From NCBI GenBank assembly GCA_046727755.1, contig JBKPDG010000203.1, positions 1-11,705 on the forward strand: DNA of 11,705 nucleotides, written 5' to 3'. How positions within the stretch are numbered: position 1 is the stretch's first letter; each line of letters begins with the position of its first letter. Made by a program: the position numbers and the translations under genes. Under the pieces are notes generated by a model. That model was given only the letters and a program-made list of their open reading frames with translations, did not search any database and had not been told where the DNA came from. Source of the DNA: JALZAA01 sp046727755 (GTDB lineage Bacteria > Actinomycetota > Acidimicrobiia > IMCC26256 > JACDBD01). This document shows, in pieces, positions 1 through 5,165 of the stretch.

Positions 1-164
1 CTCCGGTGCCGGCGCCGCCCGGGGGGCCGGTCCCGCTCGGGCCCAGGGGAGAGGGCCCGCCGTCGATCCAGAAGTCGGTCTCGGCGGCTCCCCTGACGCC
101 GGTGCAGGTCCCCGCCATCCGGCCCACCCCCGCATTTTCGCCGTGGCCGTCGGGAGAGCGGTAG
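1..164 (+). CDS. C-terminal tail of an unidentified proline-rich protein (partial)
   Basis: An open frame enters from the left edge (first full codon at base 3) and ends at TAG 162-164. It gives about 53 residues rich in Pro, Ala and Gly, with segments such as PVPAPPGGPVPLGP and SAAPLTPVQVPAIRP. Third codon positions are overwhelmingly G or C, as in the confident genes here, and the stop overlaps the next start as TAGTG, as expected for an operon neighbour. The tail is low-complexity and has no recognisable domain, so the protein cannot be named. In several relatives the genes upstream of aroB encode type IV pilus assembly proteins with Pro-rich tails, but that is context only. The other forward frames either stop early or belong to the next gene. 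Confidence 0.6.
   Translation, partial: PVPAPPGGPVPLGPRGEGPPSIQKSVSAAPLTPVQVPAIRPTPAFSPWPSGER
152..158 (+). promoter_or_regulatory. Ribosome binding site deciding the start of the secreted protein
   Basis: GGGAGAG lies five bases before GTG 164. The upstream in-frame GTG at 143 has no purine-rich stretch before it. The later start also places a clean signal peptide at the N-terminus and overlaps the preceding stop (TAGTG), so GTG 164 is preferred. Confidence 0.6.
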
Positions 165-772
165 TGGCTCCGCGCGCCGTCGAGAGACTCGCGCTCGGTG
201 TGGCGGCCGGGCTCGCCGTGCTCGGTGTCGCGTCGTCGACCGACGCCCAGCAGTGGACGATCTACCTCTTCGGTCACACCGAGCCCGTGAGGGCGACCTT
301 CTATACCGAGGAGACGCCGTGGATCTTCTACCGGGACGACGACAGCCAGTACGTGTTCGCGGTCGGCTGCGACCGCGTGCGGCGTGTCACGCGTGACGGG
401 ATCGAGATCGCCCTCTTCTGTCCGGTCGAGCGCCTACCCACGATGATGCCGCGCGTGTACCAGGGGATCGTGGATCGGGAGGCCAAGAACCTCGAGGACG
501 CGAACGCAAGGTATCGCGAGCGCCTGCGCGCCTGTAATCAGGCGGCCGGCACGCCCGTCGGCGCGGCAGGCGGCGAGCCAGCCAGGCAGGCGGAGGCTGC
601 GCGTTGTCAGTCCCCCGAGGCTATCGCCTTCCTGGAGGATCCGGTCCGGGATGCGGAGGAGGAGGTCCGCCAGGCGAGGAGGCGCCTCGGGGCGCTCCTG
701 GAACTGGTCGACATGTACAAGACCGACCGGCCTGGTCCCGTGCAGCGCTTTTTCTTCTTCTTCAAGAGGTAG
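164..772 (+). CDS. Secreted protein of unknown function with a beta-rich N-domain and helical C-terminus
   Basis: A 202-aa protein that I do not recognise as a named family. Residues 1-28 form a signal peptide (Arg-containing start, hydrophobic core LGVAAGLAVLGVA, likely cleavage after TDA), so it should be exported. Residues about 31-78 form a beta-rich unit with spaced hydrophobics and a closing DRVRRV motif. This unit resembles by eye the three repeats in the secreted protein encoded at 3287-4381. Residues about 103-124 and 161-185 are charged and helical, probably coiled coil. Four cysteines (69, 86, 124, 148) could form two disulfides. It ends unusually with five Phe then Lys-Arg, encoded by a T-rich run. 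It sits between the Pro-rich tail gene (overlapping) and aroB, so co-transcription is likely. The reading frame is well supported; the function is open. Confidence 0.75.
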   Translation: MAPRAVERLALGVAAGLAVLGVASSTDAQQWTIYLFGHTEPVRATFYTEETPWIFYRDDDSQYVFAVGCDRVRRVTRDGIEIALFCPVERLPTMMPRVYQGIVDREAKNLEDANARYRERLRACNQAAGTPVGAAGGEPARQAEAARCQSPEAIAFLEDPVRDAEEEVRQARRRLGALLELVDMYKTDRPGPVQRFFFFFKR

Positions 773-789
773 GGCTGGCGAGCAAACGG

Positions 790-1875
790 GTGCGCGAGGT
801 CAAGGTGCACCTGGGGGACCGGAGCTACACGGTCCAGATCGGGCCGGGTCTTCTCGACGCGGCCGGGCCGGCATGCGCCCGGCTGCGTGTCGGTGGCCGG
901 GCGGCGGTTGTCACGCAGTCGGCCGTCGCATCGCACGCGGCGAGGGTGGCGGACAGCCTGCGGGGCGCCGGCTTCGAACCGACCGTGCTCCTGGTGCCGG
1001 AAGGCGAGGAGAGCAAGAGCCTCCGCGAGGCCGAGCGGCTCTGGGACGCCTTCCTCGCTCACGGCCTCGATCGGTCCTCCCCCGTCGTCGCCGTCGGAGG
1101 CGGCGTAGTGGGCGACCTGGCGGGGTTCGCCGGGGCGGCGTTCATGCGCGGCCTGCCGGTGATCCAGGTGCCGACGACACTGCTTGCCCAGGTCGACGCG
1201 TCCGTCGGCGGGAAGGTGGCCGTCAACCATCCGCGGGGCAAGAACCTGATCGGCGCCTTCCATCAGCCCCGCCTCGTCTTGATCGACCCGGAGGCGCTCC
1301 GCACCCTGCCGGAGCGGGAGTACCGCTCGGGGCTCGCCGAGGTCGTGAAGACGGGGGCCGCGCTCAACGCGGACCTGTTCACCGCCCTCGAGAGCGGGCT
1401 CGACCAGCTCCGCCGGAGGGACGCGATCTTGCTGGGCGACGTGGTCGCGACCTGCTGTACCGAGAAGGCGCGGATCGTCGAGCGTGACGAGCGCGAGGAG
1501 ACCGGCCTCCGCATGGTGCTGAACTACGGCCACACGGTCGGTCACGCGCTCGAGGCTCTGTCAGGCTATCGCCGCTGGCTTCACGGCGAGGCCGTGGCCA
1601 TCGGGCTGACCGCGGCCGGACGAATCGCGGCGCGAATCGGCTGGACGGACGCGCGCACAGCAGAGCGACAGGAGGCGCTGCTCCGAGGGGTCGGACTTCC
1701 GACCCGGTTCAGCGGCCTCGATCCGCGAGCGCTCGTCGATGCCTTGCGCCACGACAAGAAGGCCCGGGATGGCCGCGTGCCCTTCGTCCTCCTGAGGAGC
1801 GTGGGGCAGGCGGACGTCTGCCACGACGTCCCGATGGCCACCGTGCTGGAGGTCTTGCGGGAGATCCAGGAATGA
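790..1875 (+). CDS. aroB: 3-dehydroquinate synthase
   Basis: Cytoplasmic NAD- and divalent-metal-dependent enzyme converting DAHP to 3-dehydroquinate, second step of the shikimate pathway. The 361-aa length is normal for AroB. Visible motifs: the NAD-binding glycine run GGGVVGD (103-109), PTTLLAQVDASVGGK (128-142), GLAEVVKTG with metal ligand Glu184, NYGHTVGH with metal ligand His248 and conserved His252, LHGEAVAIG with metal ligand His265, and HDKK (321-324). Nothing essential is missing. GTG 790 is chosen because it gives MREVKVHLGDRSY, the usual AroB N-terminus. The purine stretch AGAGG (765-769) lies 20 bases upstream of it and only 5 bases from an in-frame CTG at 775, so the exact start is uncertain. 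Seventeen bases separate it from the preceding stop. Its TGA overlaps an upstream in-frame ATG of the next ORF. Confidence 0.96.
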   Translation: MREVKVHLGDRSYTVQIGPGLLDAAGPACARLRVGGRAAVVTQSAVASHAARVADSLRGAGFEPTVLLVPEGEESKSLREAERLWDAFLAHGLDRSSPVVAVGGGVVGDLAGFAGAAFMRGLPVIQVPTTLLAQVDASVGGKVAVNHPRGKNLIGAFHQPRLVLIDPEALRTLPEREYRSGLAEVVKTGAALNADLFTALESGLDQLRRRDAILLGDVVATCCTEKARIVERDEREETGLRMVLNYGHTVGHALEALSGYRRWLHGEAVAIGLTAAGRIAARIGWTDARTAERQEALLRGVGLPTRFSGLDPRALVDALRHDKKARDGRVPFVLLRSVGQADVCHDVPMATVLEVLREIQE

Positions 1876-1910
1876 CGCGCGCCGGGACGCAGACAGCGGA
1901 AAGGGAGCCG

Positions 1911-2354
1911 ATGCGAAGGATGCCGTGGGGGCCGATGCTGTGCGTTCTCGTCCTCGGAGCGGCCCTGGCGGGCTGCGACGGGCCCAACCGGGGCTCGAGC
2001 ACGCAGCCCAGCGCGGCTTCGGGCCTGATCCTCGATCTCGTCGCCAGCCCCAACGTCGTGCCCGGGGCCAGGGCGGGTTCCACCGCCGCCCCGACGGTCG
2101 GCGGGTGCTCGCTGGTGCAGGCCAAGGTCTCGAACACGCAGGGACAGCTGGTCGACGGCGTCCCGGTGCTCTTCGCGACGACGCTCTGCTGCTTCACGGA
2201 CAGCCCGACCACAGCTGCGGCCTTCAGCCAAACCGCGACTACGGTTCGCGGAGCCGCCACCGTGACGTTCTGCGGGACCACAGACCGAGGGACGTCCACC
2301 ATCACGGCCAGCGTCGAGGACGCCTTCGACACCGTGCTCATCACGGTCTTCTAG
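1911..2354 (+). CDS. Lipoprotein with one bacterial Ig-like domain
   Basis: A 147-aa predicted lipoprotein. The signal sequence MRRMPWGPMLCVLVLGAALAGC ends in the lipobox LAGC, with Cys22 as the lipidated residue and Asp at +2. By the E. coli rule, Asp at +2 favours retention in the inner membrane. Residues about 41-147 look like an invasin/intimin-type Ig domain (Big_1-like): VQAKVSNTQGQLVDGVPVLF, then GAATVTFCGTT and TSTITASVED strands. Four mature cysteines (66, 93, 94, 121) suggest disulfides, which the neighbouring paralogue lacks. ATG 1911 is preferred over ATG 1872, which overlaps the aroB stop, because AAGGGAG (1901-1907) precedes it and the signal peptide then starts correctly; the longer form would add 13 polar residues. 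The gene lies 35 bases after aroB and 12 before the second Ig lipoprotein, probably in one transcript. The binding partner is unknown. Confidence 0.8.
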   Translation: MRRMPWGPMLCVLVLGAALAGCDGPNRGSSTQPSAASGLILDLVASPNVVPGARAGSTAAPTVGGCSLVQAKVSNTQGQLVDGVPVLFATTLCCFTDSPTTAAAFSQTATTVRGAATVTFCGTTDRGTSTITASVEDAFDTVLITVF

Positions 2355-2366
2355 GGGGCCAGGACC

Positions 2367-2969
2367 ATGGACGCGAAATCGTCACCTCCCAGCGGGAGAC
2401 GCGGCCGCCCGTGGGAGGTCCGCCCGTGGACCCTCGTCGCCTTCGGCCTCCTCATGACCGCCACGCTGATCCAGGCGTGCTCGGACAACGACGGGACCAG
2501 CGGGCCGAGGTTCGCCGGCGGCCCGGCGGCGACCACGGGCTTCGCCAACACATCTGCCGATATCAGAGTCGTGGTTGGCGTCAACCCGAACACGATTACG
2601 CCGGGCCGGCGGGCGGGCGTCACGGCGTTCGTGACGAACCTGAACGGCCAACCGCTCCCGGGGAAAATGGTTCAGTTCAGCACCGATGTCGGGACGCTGG
2701 ACCAGACCGTGGTGTTCACCAACGCGTCCGGTCAGGCGTCCACCACACTCAGTGTCTCCCCGACAGACGCCGCCAACGCGCAGGGCACGACGTCTGCTAC
2801 CGTCACGGCCTTCGTCGAGGCTGCGGTCCCGGGGATCGGTTTGGTCAACTTCGGGCCGCCGTTGGCGTCGCCGTCGACCACCCCCGCCGCCCCGACCACT
2901 CCGGCCGTCTCGACCACCTCCGCCGCCCCGACCGTCCCCACCGTGCCGACGGCTCCCGCCGTGCCGTAG
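2367..2969 (+). CDS. Lipoprotein with one Ig-like domain and a Pro/Thr-rich tail
   Basis: A 200-aa predicted lipoprotein. An Arg-rich N-terminus (RRGR at 11-14) leads to a hydrophobic stretch (WTLVAFGLLMTATL) and the lipobox IQAC, with Cys38 lipidated and Ser at +2, which favours outer-membrane sorting under the E. coli rule. Residues about 63-158 form a Big_1/invasin-like Ig domain: VNPNTITPGRRAGVTAFV, then NGQPLPGKMVQFSTDVG, NASGQASTTLSV and TTSATVTAFVE. Residues 165-200 are Pro/Thr/Ala-rich with a 12-residue repeat. It is paralogous in layout to the upstream lipoprotein but lacks its cysteines. Possible start signals are a G-run (2354-2358) eight bases upstream of the ATG and AGGA (2361-2364) two bases upstream. 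The Pro-rich tail could span the periplasm or cell wall. Its Pro clusters are the kind of sequence whose translation EF-P, encoded downstream, assists; that link is inference. Confidence 0.8.
   Translation: MDAKSSPPSGRRGRPWEVRPWTLVAFGLLMTATLIQACSDNDGTSGPRFAGGPAATTGFANTSADIRVVVGVNPNTITPGRRAGVTAFVTNLNGQPLPGKMVQFSTDVGTLDQTVVFTNASGQASTTLSVSPTDAANAQGTTSATVTAFVEAAVPGIGLVNFGPPLASPSTTPAAPTTPAVSTTSAAPTVPTVPTAPAVP
2874..2945 (+). repeat. Two 36-bp tandem repeats coding a 12-residue Pro/Thr unit
   Basis: Units 2874-2909 and 2910-2945 encode STTPAAPTTPAV and STTSAAPTVPTV. The first 24 bases of each unit differ at a single position. The period is in frame, so slippage would lengthen or shorten the tail of the second lipoprotein without a frameshift. 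Confidence 0.75.
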
Positions 2970-3070
2970 GGACGACCGCCTCAGGGACGGATGACTGGCG
3001 CGGGGCCTTGGACCAGGGGGCGGTCGTGGCCTCGGCCGCGCCTAGTGATGGGAAGCGGGGTTGACAGCAG

Positions 3071-3262
3071 TACCCGCTGGAACAGGTCGCGGGTCACGGA
3101 CGTTCTGGGTCGTTGGCGCGGGACTAGGCAGGCCGACCCGGATCCGCTCGGCGTCCCGCGGTTCGGCGGGTAGATCGGCGATCAGACCAAGGGCCTGAAC
3201 CCGCAGGTACCCTTCACCTGGCGTTTCGATTGACCGGCAGGAGCACGTGTGGCCCGCGGTCG
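3071..3262 (-). pseudogene. Decayed copy of the 3' end of the SNase-like gene
   Basis: The plus-strand text at 3077-3155 closely matches 3307-3385, inside the intact neighbour. Shared runs include CTGGAACAGGTCG, GTTCTGGGTC, CCCGGATC and GCTCGGCGT. On the minus strand the remnant reads DAERIRVGLPSPAPTTQNVR against NAELIRAGLARPRAETQNIR in the intact protein, 11 of 20 identical. One extra base then shifts the frame; correcting for it restores DLFQ, matching DLFQ of the intact protein. Weaker similarity (HVLLPV against HGLLVH) extends to about 3262. No start codon, N-terminal region or aligned stop survives. The unequal substitutions show that it is an old duplication. It is either the stump of a former tandem paralogue or a partial duplication of the gene end. 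Confidence 0.72.
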
Positions 3263-3280
3263 ACCTGCTCGTCGCGGGCC
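3251..3280 (-). terminator. Hairpin just after the SNase-like gene stop
   Basis: Arms GGCCCGCG (3251-3258) and CGCGGGCC (3273-3280) pair perfectly over 8 bp with a 14-base loop. The near arm is six bases beyond the minus-strand stop. No T-run follows in either direction, so it could be a weak or Rho-assisted terminator or an RNA-stabilising end rather than a classical intrinsic terminator. Confidence 0.45.
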
Positions 3281-3286
3281 TCTGGG

Positions 3287-4381
3287 CTACCGGGTGGCCT
3301 GGATCTCCTGGAACAGGTCGAGGTAGCGGATGTTCTGGGTCTCGGCCCGAGGCCGGGCCAGCCCCGCCCGGATCAGCTCGGCGTTCAGCATCCGCCCGCT
3401 CGGCAGGTACACGTAGGCGAGCCAGTCCCCGTCCGGGAGGGACCGCTCGCGGTCGAACTCGAGGTGGACCAGGAGCCCGTGCTCGACCGTGGCCCACGGA
3501 TCCTCCCGCGCACCGTTCCCCGGGACCGGCTCCACGCCGATCAGCTGGACGCGCTTGAGTCCGTCGTTCAGCCGGACCTCCACGCGATCAAGGCCGAGCT
3601 GGCGGACGAAGCGAGCTGCGATGCGACCGCGCACCGGCTCGACCTCCTGCGGCAGGAGGCGGGTGATCTCCTGCAGCGCGAACCCGACGATCCCGCCGAG
3701 GCGCCGGAACCGGATCTCACCGGCCTCGATCCAGAAGCCCTCCACCTGGATCACGGTCCCGTTCGCGAGATGGAGGAGATGCGGCCGATCGGTCAGGCTG
3801 GGCGGCGGGGCCGGGGACCGGGCGCCCGCTCCGGAGCCCGACGGCCTCGGCTCTGCGCTCCCGCCGTCGGAGCTCCAGATCGTGATCCAGGCCTCTGGCA
3901 CCGCCGGGGGCGCGGGAATCCGCAGCACACCGACCAGGTCCGCCCGGCGAAAGGTGAGCGAGCCCTCCGGCGTGCTCACGTGGACCTCAGCGCCCTTCGC
4001 GCCGACGCTGGTGGCCCGCAACGCGGCCCCGTTCCGCGTGGCGACGTAGACGGGCCCGTCGGAGGCCTCTACCGGAGCGGGCGGCAGCAGGCCCTTGTCC
4101 GTGTCGTCGGCCTCATCGGGCACGATGCGGACGACCTCGTATTTCGGGATCGCGACCCAGCCCCCGTACTTCTCGAACTTGATCTGGCCGTCCTCCTCGA
4201 CGTACTTCTGGACCACGATCGGATCGCCCCCATGGATCAGGTGGATGAGGTAGGCGCGGGGCTCCGCCGAGCGCCCGCGCGCCGGACCGGCGGGAGGCGC
4301 GCCGAGGGCCGGTCCGCCGAGCATTGTGGCGAGCGCGACACAGGTCCCGATGGCGGCCAGCCGTCCTCGGCACCCCAGCAT
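3287..4381 (-). CDS. Secreted protein with three beta repeats and a probably inactive SNase-like domain
   Basis: A 364-aa exported protein. The signal peptide is residues 1-28 (CVALATMLGGPALGA, cleavage near ALG-A). Three similar units of about 45 residues follow at roughly 43-88, 110-155 and 200-244; each has an opening beta strand, a small loop (HGGD, RNGA, ANGT), a central I/V-x-F strand and a closing EVVRIVP, DLVGVLRIP or EITRLLP. Residues about 252-364 match the staphylococcal-nuclease fold: VEVRLNDGLKRVQLIGVEPV, WLAYVYLPSGRMLNAELIRA, GLARP, then a C-terminal helix. By eye the positions of catalytic Arg35, Glu43 and Arg87 are Gln279, Pro287 and Asp319, so nuclease activity is unlikely. 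ATG 4381 is chosen over TTG 4402 because the promoter -10 lies between them, implying a leaderless message. The gene is alone on the minus strand. A binding or scaffold role is plausible but unproven. Confidence 0.78.
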   Translation of the reverse strand: MLGCRGRLAAIGTCVALATMLGGPALGAPPAGPARGRSAEPRAYLIHLIHGGDPIVVQKYVEEDGQIKFEKYGGWVAIPKYEVVRIVPDEADDTDKGLLPPAPVEASDGPVYVATRNGAALRATSVGAKGAEVHVSTPEGSLTFRRADLVGVLRIPAPPAVPEAWITIWSSDGGSAEPRPSGSGAGARSPAPPPSLTDRPHLLHLANGTVIQVEGFWIEAGEIRFRRLGGIVGFALQEITRLLPQEVEPVRGRIAARFVRQLGLDRVEVRLNDGLKRVQLIGVEPVPGNGAREDPWATVEHGLLVHLEFDRERSLPDGDWLAYVYLPSGRMLNAELIRAGLARPRAETQNIRYLDLFQEIQATR

Positions 4382-4387
4382 GGCCCC

Positions 4388-4416
4388 ACTATACTGACGC
4401 AAGGGACCGGGTCCAA
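4388..4416 (-). promoter_or_regulatory. Sigma-70-type promoter of the SNase-like gene, apparently leaderless
   Basis: On the minus strand, TTGGAC (4416-4411), a 17-base spacer and TATAGT (4393-4388) form a near-consensus promoter. Only GGGGCC separates the -10 box from ATG 4381. Transcription would therefore begin at or within a base or two of the start codon, giving a leaderless mRNA. Confidence 0.7.
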
Positions 4417-4445
4417 CGCCCGCTGAGGGGTCGGAACTGCGGGCG
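4417..4445. promoter_or_regulatory. Candidate operator between divergent promoters
   Basis: CGCCCGC (4417-4423) and GCGGGCG (4439-4445) are perfect inverted 7-mers whose centres are 22 bp apart, about two helical turns. They lie immediately upstream of the minus-strand -35 box and within the 54 bp between the two -35 elements. This fits a dimeric regulator site, but such GC-rich arms arise by chance fairly often in DNA of this composition. Confidence 0.35.
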
Positions 4446-4470
4446 CGATGCGCGTTTGTGCTTCACCGCG

Positions 4471-4500
4471 TTGACAATCTCGGAGCCACGCCCGTATAGT
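4471..4500 (+). promoter_or_regulatory. Sigma-70-type promoter of the TPR-efp-accB-accC run
   Basis: A perfect TTGACA (4471-4476), an 18-base spacer and TATAGT (4495-4500) give a strong predicted promoter. Transcription would start near 4507, leaving about 26 bases before the TTG at 4533. It is the only good promoter seen ahead of efp, accB and accC in this window. Confidence 0.72.
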
Positions 4501-4532
4501 GGGGCCGGCTCGGGCCCGGTCGAGACCAGCGC

Positions 4533-5162
4533 TTGCCAAGCACCGCCGAGATCCGACAGTTCGAGGCACGGCTGGCCCGGGAGCCTACCTCCCAGGCGTA
4601 CGCAGCACTGGCCGAGGCGTACCGGCGGGCTGGTCGGGCCGAAGAGGCCGTGACGCGCTGCCGTGAAGGGCTGGCACGCCACCCGGGGTACACGACGACC
4701 CGGCTCGTCCTGGCCAAGGCGCTCCTCGAGACCGGCGATACCGGGTCGGCCCGGGCGGAGATCCAGCAGTTCCTCGAGGGCGAGCCCGACCACGAGCCGG
4801 CCCTGAGGATTGCCGTGCAGTGCGCCCTGCGAGACGGCGATCCGACGGGAGCCCTGGGGTACGTCCAGCGTTTGGGAGCGCTCGACCCTCACGACCGTGG
4901 GGTGGAGGGGCTCTGCCGGGCCCTCGAGGTGGGGGTCATGGGGCAGGTCACCTCCGGCGCGGGCGGACTCTGGCCGCTCCTCGTCGGCGATACGTACGCG
5001 ACGGTCGCGTTCGGCGACCTCTGCCTGGCGCAGGGGCTCACGGACGAGGCCACTGCGGTGTTCAGCCGGATCGTAGTCCGGCACCCGGATCATGAGATAG
5101 CCCGCGCGCGGCTGGGCGACCTCGGGCGACCGAGGAGCCCGGTGCGGCGGCCGCGAGGATAG
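4533..5162 (+). CDS. Tetratricopeptide repeat protein
   Basis: A 209-aa cytoplasmic protein built of TPR helices; no signal peptide or membrane segment is visible. Repeats are readable at about 18-51 (PTSQAYAALAEAYRRAGRAEE..), 52-85 (TRLVLAKALLETGDTGSARAEI), 86-119 (ALRIAVQCALRDGDPTGALGYV), and near the end (VAFGDLCLAQGLTDEATAVFSRIV). These show the usual small residues at TPR positions 8, 20 and 27. A Gly-rich stretch (SGAGGLWPLLVGD) separates the last repeat, and the C-terminus is Arg/Pro-rich. TTG 4533 is the only reasonable start: an in-frame TAG lies at 4497-4499 and no ATG or GTG precedes the first repeat. No convincing ribosome binding site precedes it. Three bases separate its stop from the efp start, so the two are probably coupled. 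The TPR scaffold is clear; its partner is unknown. Confidence 0.85.
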   Translation: MPSTAEIRQFEARLAREPTSQAYAALAEAYRRAGRAEEAVTRCREGLARHPGYTTTRLVLAKALLETGDTGSARAEIQQFLEGEPDHEPALRIAVQCALRDGDPTGALGYVQRLGALDPHDRGVEGLCRALEVGVMGQVTSGAGGLWPLLVGDTYATVAFGDLCLAQGLTDEATAVFSRIVVRHPDHEIARARLGDLGRPRSPVRRPRG

Positions 5163-5165
5163 CCG

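Larger units (their letters stand above)
2970..3286. other. Region between convergent genes
   Basis: This stretch separates the plus-strand lipoprotein stop from the minus-strand nuclease-like gene stop. Bases 2970-3070 show no recognisable gene, repeat or strong hairpin. Bases about 3071-3262 hold a decayed copy of the 3' end of the nuclease-like gene, and 3251-3280 a hairpin. Short ORFs exist here on both strands, but none has a credible start or protein-like composition. Confidence 0.6.
4382..4506. repeat. 13-bp inverted repeat containing both -10 boxes
   Basis: GTATAGTGGGGCC occurs at 4494-4506 on the plus strand and, as its exact reverse complement, at 4382-4394. Each copy contains the TATAGT box of one of the two divergent promoters plus the following GGGGCC. 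A shared initial-transcribed sequence or a common regulator would explain the identity. Confidence 0.7.

Noticed and set aside
1581..2344. Overlapping minus-strand frames opposite aroB and the first lipoprotein
   Set aside because: They are shadows of confident genes, with no start signals or recognisable protein features.
1925..3064. 379-codon forward frame crossing both lipoprotein genes
   Set aside because: It overlaps both lipoproteins in another frame and gives Arg/Gly/His-rich sequence, while the lipoprotein frames have signal peptides, lipoboxes and Ig strands.
3230..4426. 398-codon plus-strand frame opposite the SNase-like gene
   Set aside because: The reverse frame has a signal peptide, repeats, a recognisable fold and a promoter; the plus-strand product is charged low-complexity sequence.
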